DNA of 8,089 bases from an uncultured Bacilli bacterium (GCA_947628245.1 CANQZH010000048.1:1-8089); one strand, 5' to 3'. Shown: positions 1 through 6,573, numbered from the stretch's first letter. Notes: generated from the letters alone by a model not told the origin. Numbers and translations are program-made.

Positions 1-51
1 ATCATTTAACAAATAAATTTTATCATCTTTTTTAGAAATAGTCTTATTCAC
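1..51 (-). CDS. Unknown protein, 5' end only (17 codons, runs off left edge)
   Basis: A reading frame opens at GTG (51-49) and stays open to the window edge; the visible protein begins MNKTISKKDDKIYLLND. I chose this start because AAGGAGGTG (65-57) lies 5 nt upstream, the strongest ribosome binding site in the window. A TATAAT box lies further upstream, and the trmK terminator separates it from the preceding operon, so it probably has its own transcript. The visible residues are short, polar and lysine-rich with no signal peptide. In many Firmicutes a Nif3-family gene follows trmK, but these residues are too few to support that or any other family. Confidence 0.6.
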   Translation of the reverse strand, partial: MNKTISKKDDKIYLLND

Positions 52-56
52 GTTTT

Positions 57-65
57 CACCTCCTT
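57..65 (-). promoter_or_regulatory. Strong ribosome binding site of the left-edge gene
   Basis: AAGGAGGTG on the minus strand, 5 nt before the GTG at 51. It is a near-complete match to the anti-Shine-Dalgarno of 16S rRNA and is what decides this start in the absence of an ATG. Confidence 0.75.
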
Positions 66-79
66 CAAATTAATTTGCT

Positions 80-108
80 ATTATACTTTATAGAAGTTGA
101 AAACTTTG
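80..108 (-). promoter_or_regulatory. Candidate promoter for the left-edge gene
   Basis: A perfect TATAAT -10 box lies at 85-80 on the minus strand, which would start transcription about 20 nt upstream of the GTG start codon. At 17-nt spacing the -35 position reads CAAAGT (108-103), a poor match to TTGACA. A better match, GTGACA, is 21 nt away, too far for a standard promoter. The position between a terminator and a strong ribosome binding site supports the call; the weak -35 box keeps confidence low. Confidence 0.4.
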
Positions 109-119
109 TCACATTTTGT

Positions 120-150
120 AAAAACTATAAATTTTATTTAAAATTTATAG
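120..150 (-). terminator. Intrinsic terminator of the dnaG-rpoD-trmK unit
   Basis: On the minus strand the arm CTATAAATTTTA (150-139) and the arm TAAAATTTATAG (136-125) are perfect reverse complements separated by only AA, giving a 12-bp stem (11 bp with a realistic 4-nt loop). A run of five T (124-120) follows directly. The stem is almost all A-T, as expected in such a genome. The upstream arm contains the last trmK codon (CTA) and its TAA stop, so terminator and stop codon are fused. Confidence 0.7.
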
Positions 151-783
151 TATATATTTTTCTAAAACATTAATTTTTTCTTTAATATCTAAAATTATTT
201 TTTGATGACTATCTGGTATATTTTTTAATATTTCTTTTAGTTTTTCTAAATCTTGTTGATAATATTTTTGATACTCTTTATTATATTTACCAAATAAAAT
301 TTCTTCTTTAGTCAAAACTTCCTTACCTTTAAGATAACTAATAATATGATATAAATGTTTTTTATCCATAATAATATATTCTTTATCAATTTTATACTCT
401 AATTTATTAAATAATAATCTTAATTTATCATAATCATTATTAGATTGAACAATAATCTTATTAATACTATTTAATTTATCAGTTTTAGTTAAAATATGTT
501 TAATAGTATTATATCCCATACCAGCAATTACTAACGTATTATAATCATCTACTTTAATATTATTTAATCCATCAGTTAAAACTAAAGGTATTTCTTTATC
601 TAAATGATATTCTTTTAAATTATTTAAAGCACTATCCAAAGCCTTCTGATGAATATCCGTCCCCATACATTTAATACCTTTATTATAAAGTAAAATTAAT
701 AAATAACCGTGATCAGTCCCAATATCAATAACTTTATCATCTTTATTTATTAAAGACGCAATAAAATCTAATCTTTTAGTCAT
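145..783 (-). CDS. trmK: tRNA (adenine(22)-N(1))-methyltransferase TrmK
   Basis: A SAM-dependent methyltransferase expected to make m1A at position 22 of tRNAs in the cytoplasm. The 212-residue protein has a Rossmann-type methyltransferase core followed by a lysine/glutamate-rich, probably coiled helical tail (about residues 155-212), the usual TrmK layout. Visible motifs are DIGTDHGYL (residues 20-28, SAM-binding loop), GTD (41-43, acidic end of strand 2), AGMGY (87-91) and VQSNN (112-116). The last two depart from the AGMGG and QPN forms I know from the family. Its ATG overlaps the rpoD stop by 8 nt (ATGACTAA) and the upstream site is weak (AAGAGAT, 10 nt away), so translation is probably coupled to rpoD. 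trmK directly behind rpoD is conserved in Firmicutes, which supports the call beyond the motifs. Confidence 0.9.
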   Translation of the reverse strand: MTKRLDFIASLINKDDKVIDIGTDHGYLLILLYNKGIKCMGTDIHQKALDSALNNLKEYHLDKEIPLVLTDGLNNIKVDDYNTLVIAGMGYNTIKHILTKTDKLNSINKIIVQSNNDYDKLRLLFNKLEYKIDKEYIIMDKKHLYHIISYLKGKEVLTKEEILFGKYNKEYQKYYQQDLEKLKEILKNIPDSHQKIILDIKEKINVLEKYIL

Positions 784-2068
784 TTAAAAAATCTCTTAAC
801 TTTTTAGCTCTTGATGGATGTCTTAATTTTCTTAAAGCCTTAGCTTCAATTTGTCTAATACGTTCTCTCGTAACATTAAATTTTTTACCAACTTCTTCTA
901 AGGTATGACTAGTTCCATCAATAAGTCCAAATCTTAATTCTAAAACTTCTTGTTCTCTTTCTTGTAAAGTACTTAATACTTCTCTAATTTCCTCTTTTAA
1001 TATTTCATTAGTAGCATATTCTTCTGGAGTCATACTATTAGGATCCTTAACAAAATCACCTAAATGCGAATCATCTTCTTCTCCAATAGGCGTTTCAAGT
1101 GAAACAGGATCTTGACTTATTTTAATAACATCTCTTACCTTTTCTACTGAAATACCCATTTTCTTAGCAATTTCTTCTTCACTAGGTTCCCTATTTAACT
1201 CTAAAGTTAATTGTCTTTGAATTCTTGCCATTTTATTAATTGTTTCAACCATATGAACAGGAACCCTAATAGTTCTTGCTTGATCAGCTAAAGCTCTTGT
1301 AATAGCTTGTCTAATCCACCAAGTAGCATATGTTGAAAACTTATAACCTTTATCATAATCAAATTTATCAACAGCTTTCATTAAGCCAATATTACCCTCT
1401 TGAATTAAATCCAAAAATAATAAACCTCTACCAACATATCTTTTAGCAATAGAAACAACTAAACGTAAATTAGACTCAGCTAACCGATTTTTAGCTTCTT
1501 CATCACCATTAGCAACCTTAATAGATAAATCCATTTCTTCTTCAGCCGATAATAAAGATATTCTACCTATTTCTTTTAAATACATTCTAACAGGATCATT
1601 AATATTGATATCTTTAGTTATCTCAGCATCATCTAAAATAATTGAATTACCATCATCTTCATCACTATCATTATTCTTATCATCTTCTCCAATAATTTCA
1701 ATTTTATTATTAACTAATTCATTATATAAAACATCTAAAGAATCATTATCAACATCTAATCCCTTAAGTGAAGAAGCTAATTGTTCAAAAGTAATTTTTC
1801 CTTCCTTTTTCCCTAACTCAATTAATTCATTTTTTCTTTCTTCAAAAGTCTTAATTTCTTTAACTTTTTTAACTTTTTCTAACTTCTTATCCGGTTCTTT
1901 ATCAACTAATTTAATCCCTTCATTAGTTATTAAATCATAAAACTTAGACATATCCTCTTTATTTACTCGACATTCTTTTAAAACCTCAGCAACTTCACTA
2001 ATAACTAAATAACCTTGTTCTTTCCCTACATTAATTAATTCTTGTTTTTTCATTTCATACTTTGTCAT
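776..2068 (-). CDS. rpoD: Primary RNA polymerase sigma factor (RpoD/SigA) with apparently duplicated region 1.1
   Basis: Housekeeping sigma-70 factor that directs RNA polymerase to most promoters. The 430-residue order is: region 1.1-like copy A (about 7-58), copy B (about 77-128), an acidic spacer (128-150), region 1.2 from NDPVRMYLKEIG (157-168), region 2 (about 197-267, with LIQEGNIGLMKAVDKFDY, KFSTYATWWIRQAI and the invariant-type RTIRVPVH), region 3 (about 276-350) and region 4 (about 363-425, helix-turn-helix TLEEVGKKFNVTRERIRQIEAKALRKLR). Everything from region 1.2 onward is orthodox. The N-terminus is unusual: both copies match the SigA 1.1 pattern (basic helix, ELIxxGKxxG, a LxxxDxxYxxL-like helix, then an I/V-rich strand). 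It starts 16 nt after dnaG, behind a modest AAAGAAGTG site, and overlaps trmK by 8 nt. The dnaG-rpoD-trmK order is typical of Firmicutes. Confidence 0.97.
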   Translation of the reverse strand: MTKYEMKKQELINVGKEQGYLVISEVAEVLKECRVNKEDMSKFYDLITNEGIKLVDKEPDKKLEKVKKVKEIKTFEERKNELIELGKKEGKITFEQLASSLKGLDVDNDSLDVLYNELVNNKIEIIGEDDKNNDSDEDDGNSIILDDAEITKDININDPVRMYLKEIGRISLLSAEEEMDLSIKVANGDEEAKNRLAESNLRLVVSIAKRYVGRGLLFLDLIQEGNIGLMKAVDKFDYDKGYKFSTYATWWIRQAITRALADQARTIRVPVHMVETINKMARIQRQLTLELNREPSEEEIAKKMGISVEKVRDVIKISQDPVSLETPIGEEDDSHLGDFVKDPNSMTPEEYATNEILKEEIREVLSTLQEREQEVLELRFGLIDGTSHTLEEVGKKFNVTRERIRQIEAKALRKLRHPSRAKKLRDFLND

Positions 2069-2084
2069 CTTAAATCACTTCTTT

Positions 2085-3809
2085 CTATAATCCTTCTTTT
2101 TCTTTTTTCAATTCCGTAATCTTTAACCCAATTTCATTTTTTAAAGTCTCATCAAAAGTATTCTTTAAATTATTTTTTAATTCTTTAATCTCTTCTTCAA
2201 TCATAATCTTTTTCATACTTTTAAGATACTCCTCCATTTTACTATCGGTTAATTCTTCTTCTTTTATAATATTTATTACTTCTTTTATATCATCTTTAAT
2301 AGGTGATATTTCAACATAACTTAAAAAATCTGCTAAATTAATCGTCTTGTGCTTTTCAAAGTAGTATAATACTTCATTAGCAATTTGTCGATATTTTTTT
2401 AAACTAAAATAACTTAAATATTTTTGATACATTTTAATATATTTTACATCATTCATCATATAATATAATATAGCTTTAGCACATATATCATATTTATTTT
2501 TTTTAATTTTAACTTCTTCTTTACTCTCTATTATTAACGGTTCTCTCCTTTTAACCTTTTTACTTAATTCACTTTTTAATAAATCATAAGAAATATCATA
2601 ATCTTTAGCAATTTTTTTAATTGTTATTTCTTGTTCTAATTCATCAACATTTTCTAATACTTTTAAAACATCTTTAATATAATTAACTAATTCTTTAGAA
2701 TCTTTTAAATTTTTATTTTCTTTTAAATAGGATAACTTAAAATCTAAAAAAGATATTGGATGTTTTAAACATTCTTCCATTGCTTCTTTTCCAAAATTAA
2801 TTAAAAATTCATCCGGATCTTTAGCTTTTTGTAAACGAACAACATCAATATTTAATCCCGCATTTTCTAATAATTCGCCATTATTAAAGGTATTAACTTT
2901 TCCCGCATCATCATTATCTAACATTAAAGTAATTGGAACTCTTAATTTTCTAATTAATTCAATTTGTTCTTTAGTAAGACTTGTTCCCATTAAAGCAATA
3001 GTATTATAAAAACCCATTGAATATATTCGCATCACATCCATATTACCTTCAACTAAAATAACTTTTTTAAAAAGTCTAACCTTTTCTTTAGCCCGATGAT
3101 AATTAAATAAAACAGAACCTTTTTTAAATAAAACAGTTTCTTTACTATTCAAATATTTAGGAGTAGCATCTTTAAGATAAACTCTTCCAGTAAACGCTAC
3201 AACTTTCCCATCAGGATTTTCAATTGGAAATAAAATTCGATTTTGAAAAACATCATAATAATCAGTTCCACTTCTTCTAATGAGCCCTAAAGATAAAAGC
3301 ATATTTAATTGATAATTTTTCTTTTCTAATAAAGGACCTAAAGTATTACCTTCCAAAGCTAATCCTAAATGAAAAGTTTCAATCATCTCATCAGTTATTT
3401 TTCTACTATATAAATATTCTTTAGCTCTTTTAGCTTCTTTACTTTGTAAATTATTTTGATAATATAAAGAAGCTAAAGAAAGAATTTTATATTCTTCTTC
3501 ATTTTCTTCTTTAGGTTTTTGATAATTACTAGTAAAACTCATTCCAATTTTATTAGCTACAATTGATACAGCTTCTAAAAAACTAACATCTTCATACTCC
3601 ATTACAAAAGTAAAAACATTACCCCCAGCTCCACAAGAAAAACATTTATACAATTGTTTTTCGCGACTAACACTCATTGATGGTGAATGATCTTGATGAA
3701 AAGGACATATTCCAAAATAATTTTTACCCTTTAAAGTTAATGGAAGATAAGAACTAATTATCTCAACAATATCTGCATTTTTTCTAATATCATCTACATT
3801 AACTGCCAT
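2085..3809 (-). CDS. dnaG: DNA primase DnaG
   Basis: Makes the RNA primers for chromosome replication and works with the replicative helicase at the fork. The 574-residue protein is close to the usual 600. The N-terminal zinc-binding domain is visible as CPFH (C35, H38) and CFSC (C56, C59), with the HSPSMSV stretch between. The RNA polymerase core includes the segment NRILFPIENPDGKVVAFTGR (190-209). The TOPRIM fold shows VEGNMDV (253-259, catalytic E254), the ALMGTSLTKEQ stretch and LMLDNDDAG (295-303, metal-binding D298 and D300). The remaining 200 or so residues are lysine-rich, helical and divergent, in the place of the helicase-binding domain. The ATG follows AGAGGA (3822-3817) by 7 nt. 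It heads the dnaG-rpoD-trmK unit and all catalytic residues appear intact. Confidence 0.97.
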   Translation of the reverse strand: MAVNVDDIRKNADIVEIISSYLPLTLKGKNYFGICPFHQDHSPSMSVSREKQLYKCFSCGAGGNVFTFVMEYEDVSFLEAVSIVANKIGMSFTSNYQKPKEENEEEYKILSLASLYYQNNLQSKEAKRAKEYLYSRKITDEMIETFHLGLALEGNTLGPLLEKKNYQLNMLLSLGLIRRSGTDYYDVFQNRILFPIENPDGKVVAFTGRVYLKDATPKYLNSKETVLFKKGSVLFNYHRAKEKVRLFKKVILVEGNMDVMRIYSMGFYNTIALMGTSLTKEQIELIRKLRVPITLMLDNDDAGKVNTFNNGELLENAGLNIDVVRLQKAKDPDEFLINFGKEAMEECLKHPISFLDFKLSYLKENKNLKDSKELVNYIKDVLKVLENVDELEQEITIKKIAKDYDISYDLLKSELSKKVKRREPLIIESKEEVKIKKNKYDICAKAILYYMMNDVKYIKMYQKYLSYFSLKKYRQIANEVLYYFEKHKTINLADFLSYVEISPIKDDIKEVINIIKEEELTDSKMEEYLKSMKKIMIEEEIKELKNNLKNTFDETLKNEIGLKITELKKEKEGL

Positions 3810-3816
3810 ATTTTTT

Positions 3817-3822
3817 TCCTCT
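3817..3822 (-). promoter_or_regulatory. Ribosome binding site of dnaG
   Basis: AGAGGA on the minus strand, 7 nt upstream of the ATG at 3809. The next in-frame ATG is far inside the zinc-finger domain, so this site fixes the start. Confidence 0.6.
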
Positions 3823-3829
3823 TTCTAAT

Positions 3830-3857
3830 ATTATATATTACCACCAATAGCCCAATT
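3830..3857 (-). promoter_or_regulatory. Candidate promoter of dnaG-rpoD-trmK
   Basis: A perfect TATAAT -10 box at 3835-3830 lies 20 nt before the dnaG ATG and directly downstream of the sortase terminator. The -35 position reads ATTGGG at 16-nt or AATTGG at 17-nt spacing, only a partial match. With this box the leader would be very short, yet still include the AGAGGA site. The position is convincing, the -35 box is not. Confidence 0.4.
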
Positions 3858-3872
3858 TCCTTTTTTTTAATT

Positions 3873-3911
3873 AAAAAAAATGCTAAAAAAGTCAATTTTT
3901 TTAACATTTTT
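3873..3911 (-). terminator. Intrinsic terminator behind the sortase gene
   Basis: On the minus strand 3911-3897 (AAAAATGTTAAAAAA) pairs with 3890-3876 (TTTTTTAGCATTTTT) over 15 positions, with a single U-G wobble (3904 with 3883), around the 6-nt loop ATTGAC. The 3' arm runs into three more T. The 5' arm contains the sortase stop TAA (3903-3901) and the codon before it. Just beyond, 3861-3880 is a perfect all-AT palindrome (eight T, AATT, eight A) that could act as a second weak hairpin. This separates the surface-protein unit from dnaG. Confidence 0.65.
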
Positions 3912-4464
3912 GCCCAATATAGTATATTTGTTTATCTTTTTCTTTCTTACTACAAGTTAACAAAATAAGTAAATTTTTCTCTTTAATTTGAAGATTTAAC
4001 TTTCCATCTTTATCTTTATACTCTTTATTAATAATACAATATTTTTTTTCTAAATTATTTTCTTTAATAATAAATACATCTTGAATATCCAATTCTTCTA
4101 ATTTTTTAAAATAAGAATGAAGACCATTTCCTGAATGACTAGCTAAAATATCAGGTCCTCCATTAAGCGATTTTATCACCATAATTCCATAATTCAAATT
4201 GTTTTTTGGGGAATCATAAGGAAAATAAGCTTTACTAAAAGCAATCTTAGGAATAACTAAAATATTATTACCAATTAAAGATTTAAAATCATTTAAACTT
4301 TGTATAGATTTACGATAAGCATAAGGAAAAATAATTAATAAAGTTAAACTAAGAACAAAGATATTTTTTAAAGTAGATAAAAAGGGCAATGGTAAGAAAG
4401 CCAAAGAGCGGTTCAAAACCTTTTTCCAAAGTATTGGGAATTTCTTCATAAACATATTCATCAT
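3901..4464 (-). CDS. Small sortase, probably dedicated to the upstream surface protein
   Basis: A membrane-anchored transpeptidase expected to cleave a C-terminal sorting signal and attach the protein to the wall. The 187-residue frame has a basic N-terminus, one membrane segment (about 33-50), then the sortase fold: ILVIPKIAF (68-76), the catalytic histidine in DILASHSGNG (H110), YFKKLEELDIQDVFII (118-133) and the catalytic cysteine in LLTC (C171). The usual arginine, about eight residues after the cysteine, reads K178-Q179, so it is replaced or shifted. The protein stops soon after the last strand. The first ATG is at 4464, with other in-frame ATGs at 4461, 4455 and 4449. Only a weak AGAAGA stretch precedes them, and TTG codons at 4416 or 4404 are possible later starts. 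Any of these lies inside the end of the surface-protein gene, so translation is probably coupled. Family call secure, exact start not. Confidence 0.8.
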   Translation of the reverse strand: MMNMFMKKFPILWKKVLNRSLAFLPLPFLSTLKNIFVLSLTLLIIFPYAYRKSIQSLNDFKSLIGNNILVIPKIAFSKAYFPYDSPKNNLNYGIMVIKSLNGGPDILASHSGNGLHSYFKKLEELDIQDVFIIKENNLEKKYCIINKEYKDKDGKLNLQIKEKNLLILLTCSKKEKDKQIYYIGQKC

Positions 4465-6532
4465 CTTCTTCTAAAGTCTCTTCAATCTTATTAGAATAAA
4501 CAAATTTAAGATTAGATTGTAAAAGATAAGTATCAGAAAGTAACAATCCTAATCTTTGTTCATCATCATAAATAGTTATAGTTTCATAATCATCAAAGAA
4601 TGGAATTTGAAAAATATCATAATCTTTAAGATATAACGGTTTAGCTAATTCATTATCATCTTCATCAACAAAAACAACTTTATATAATTTTTCTTTAACA
4701 TTAAAAGATAAAAAAACATCTTCTTTAGGCATCATAAACTGATTATCTTTAATTAAAATTTCTTCACCTGAAAGCGTTTTAAGTTTAATAAAATCTAACA
4801 AATAATTATCATCTAACATATACTTTAAATTTACTAAAGTCCCCCATTCATACTCAAAATCTAACAAAAACTTTATATTTCGATCATTTAAATAACTAAT
4901 TTGATATTTTTCTTTATTAGTTTCAATAATCAATTTAACATTCTCATTAGGCATTATAAATGAGTTATTTAAGTATTCAACATCTTTACCACTATTACTA
5001 ACAATTTTAATAGAACTTATCTCATAACCATCATCAGGAATAACTACTAAATTTACTAAATCATTAAACAAAGCATTTGAAACATTTACTTTAACATTAG
5101 GATTATCTAAACTAATTTGATATCTTTTAGATTTAGTCTCTACTTTAATTAAAACATCACTACTAGGCATTATAAATGAATTATTTAAGTATTCAATCTC
5201 TTTACCACTATTACTAACAATTTTAATAGAACTTATTTCATAACCTTCATCAGGTATAACTACTAAATTTACTAAATCATTAAACAAAGCATTTGAAACA
5301 TTTACTTTAACATTAGGATTATCTAAACTAATTTGATATCTTTTCTTTCTAACATTTGCTTTAATTGTAACTTCTTCATTAGGCATCACAAAAGATAAAT
5401 TATTTAAATCAATTTCTTTATCATTAACATACACATCAGTTAATTCATAACCATCTAAAACTTTAATATCAAAATTAACTAATTCATTTACCTTAGCCAT
5501 TGATGCACAACTAATACTAACTTCTCTACTATTAATTGTTTTAATATTATAACTTTTTTGTTCTACTAAAACATCAACATAAACATCAGAATTAGGCATT
5601 ATAAATGAATTATCATTTGTAATTATTTCACTACCATCTTCTTTAGTAATCTTAAAATCTTTTAATAAATAATCTTCATCAACAACTAAATTATAACTAA
5701 CAGCTTCTTCTTTTAAAGAATTACTAACAATATCTAATTCATAACCAATCGGATTACTTGGAATATGAATATCATAAATTGGTGGAATAACTTCAATACT
5801 TAAAATATTATGTGCCACACAAGGCTTAATTGCTTCAATATAATTAGATTTTTTATAATGTTTTGAATCAAAATAATTACCATATTCTGATTCATTTTTA
5901 ATATCTATCTCAGTTTCATAAGTCCCTAAATTAACTCCTCTTATATAAAAACCATCTTCTCTTTGATCTAATTGTAAAGGAAAAGAATTTAAACTAATTT
6001 CATAATTACCTTCCCATTCTTTAGGAATAAAAGTCCATTCTCCTTGTTTTATCTTATAAGAATACTTCTTTTCTTTAATCATTTCTTTACCTTGCTTTAA
6101 TAAACTTTCACTTATTTCATAATAAGGTTTAGGATCAAAAGAAAAACTAAGTGTATCTTTATTTCTTCTAGCAAAATCTTCAAATAAATATATTTGCATA
6201 GCTAAACGTTTATCAATACTATTATCTAAAGTTGCTAAATATAAAGCATTAAACTCATAAGGTTCTAAACCATACTTTTCATTTCGAACAACATAAGTTG
6301 AAGTATCAATAAATTCAACATTTCCTCTTTCTTGAAACAAAGCTCTTTTACTTTCATTATTAACAGCTAAATATAAAGGATAAACTTTACCATTATTTGT
6401 ATAAGTATAATCATAAGGATTACTATTTGTTAATTCTAAAGCATATACTCTACCTTTAAATAATAAAGACATCAATAATGATATTCCTAGTAAAACTAAT
6501 CCTCCTCTTTTTCTTTGATTATTATTATTCAT
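4349..6532 (-). CDS. Secreted repeat-containing surface protein with sortase-type C-terminus
   Basis: A 727-residue wall-anchored protein by architecture. Residues 1-31 form a signal peptide (basic RKR, hydrophobic core, likely cut after VYA). Residues about 40-250 resemble the thioester domains of Gram-positive adhesins: NGKVYPLYLAV (48-57) sits where the family has its cysteine, and AMQIYLFEDF (111-120) looks like the glutamine motif (Q113), but the cysteine position holds leucine. Residues 253-615 hold five beta-type repeats of 71-73 residues like divergent InlB B-repeats, each with a MPxxxV signature (MP at 312, 383, 455, 527 and 600). One more beta-rich segment (616-680) and an acidic linker (683-697) follow. 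The end, IPNTL (698-702), a hydrophobic stretch and KKYLCS, fits a variant sorting signal. The ATG follows AGAAGGAG. A host-contact or adhesion role is inference; the ligand is unknown. Confidence 0.85.
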   Translation of the reverse strand: MNNNNQRKRGGLVLLGISLLMSLLFKGRVYALELTNSNPYDYTYTNNGKVYPLYLAVNNESKRALFQERGNVEFIDTSTYVVRNEKYGLEPYEFNALYLATLDNSIDKRLAMQIYLFEDFARRNKDTLSFSFDPKPYYEISESLLKQGKEMIKEKKYSYKIKQGEWTFIPKEWEGNYEISLNSFPLQLDQREDGFYIRGVNLGTYETEIDIKNESEYGNYFDSKHYKKSNYIEAIKPCVAHNILSIEVIPPIYDIHIPSNPIGYELDIVSNSLKEEAVSYNLVVDEDYLLKDFKITKEDGSEIITNDNSFIMPNSDVYVDVLVEQKSYNIKTINSREVSISCASMAKVNELVNFDIKVLDGYELTDVYVNDKEIDLNNLSFVMPNEEVTIKANVRKKRYQISLDNPNVKVNVSNALFNDLVNLVVIPDEGYEISSIKIVSNSGKEIEYLNNSFIMPSSDVLIKVETKSKRYQISLDNPNVKVNVSNALFNDLVNLVVIPDDGYEISSIKIVSNSGKDVEYLNNSFIMPNENVKLIIETNKEKYQISYLNDRNIKFLLDFEYEWGTLVNLKYMLDDNYLLDFIKLKTLSGEEILIKDNQFMMPKEDVFLSFNVKEKLYKVVFVDEDDNELAKPLYLKDYDIFQIPFFDDYETITIYDDEQRLGLLLSDTYLLQSNLKFVYSNKIEETLEEDDEYVYEEIPNTLEKGFEPLFGFLTIALFIYFKKYLCS
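4427..4441 (-). other. Non-canonical sorting motif IPNTL of the surface protein
   Basis: Codes for IPNTL, residues 698-702, followed by EKGFEP, a hydrophobic stretch of about 13 residues and a KK tail ending the protein 25 residues later. This is the LPxTG layout with I for L at position 1 and L for G at position 5. The same bases, read in another frame, encode part of the sortase N-terminus. Confidence 0.6.
4949..5344 (-). repeat. Tandem near-identical DNA repeat, two copies, 216-nt period
   Basis: Segments 4949-5128 and 5165-5344 are direct repeats of 180 nt with, by eye, six differences. They lie in frame in the surface-protein gene and encode the third and fourth beta repeats (starting at Y399 and Y471). 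The other three repeats share only the protein pattern and not the DNA sequence, so this pair is a recent duplication or has been homogenised by recombination. Confidence 0.9.
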
Positions 6533-6534
6533 TT

Positions 6535-6553
6535 AAACTCCTTCTAGGAGTTT
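6535..6553 (-). promoter_or_regulatory. Hairpin covering the ribosome binding site of the surface-protein gene
   Basis: On the minus strand AAACTCCT (6553-6546), loop AGA, AGGAGTTT (6542-6535) form a perfect 8-bp stem. The 3' arm holds the AGGAG core, 5 nt before the ATG at 6532, so the stem pairs the Shine-Dalgarno with a built-in anti-Shine-Dalgarno (CTCCT). No T run follows, so it is not a terminator. Folding would reduce translation; opening by temperature, a protein or a ribosome finishing upstream is inference. Confidence 0.5.
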
Positions 6554-6573
6554 TGGTCTCTTAAGCAATTATT

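Noticed and set aside
1605..1940. Plus-strand open frame of 111 codons
   Set aside because: It is antisense to the acidic spacer and 1.1 region of rpoD; its serine/leucine-rich product is the shadow of Glu/Lys/Asp codons, and no plus-strand signals support it.
3890..3895. TTGACT as a -35 box for dnaG
   Set aside because: It forms the loop side of the sortase terminator, and at 16-18 nt spacing the -10 positions read TAATTA, AATTAA or ATTAAA. The TATAAT at 3830-3835, downstream of the terminator, fits better.
4349..4464. Frameshift splitting one surface-protein/sortase fusion
   Set aside because: Both products are complete in their own frames: the substrate ends in a full sorting signal with its own TAG, and the sortase has its own membrane anchor. 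No single-base change is needed to make sense of either.
4688..5776. CRISPR-like or mobile-element repeats
   Set aside because: The repeats are in-frame protein repeats with a 71-73 codon period. There are no short palindromic repeats with unique spacers and no transposase or terminal inverted repeats.
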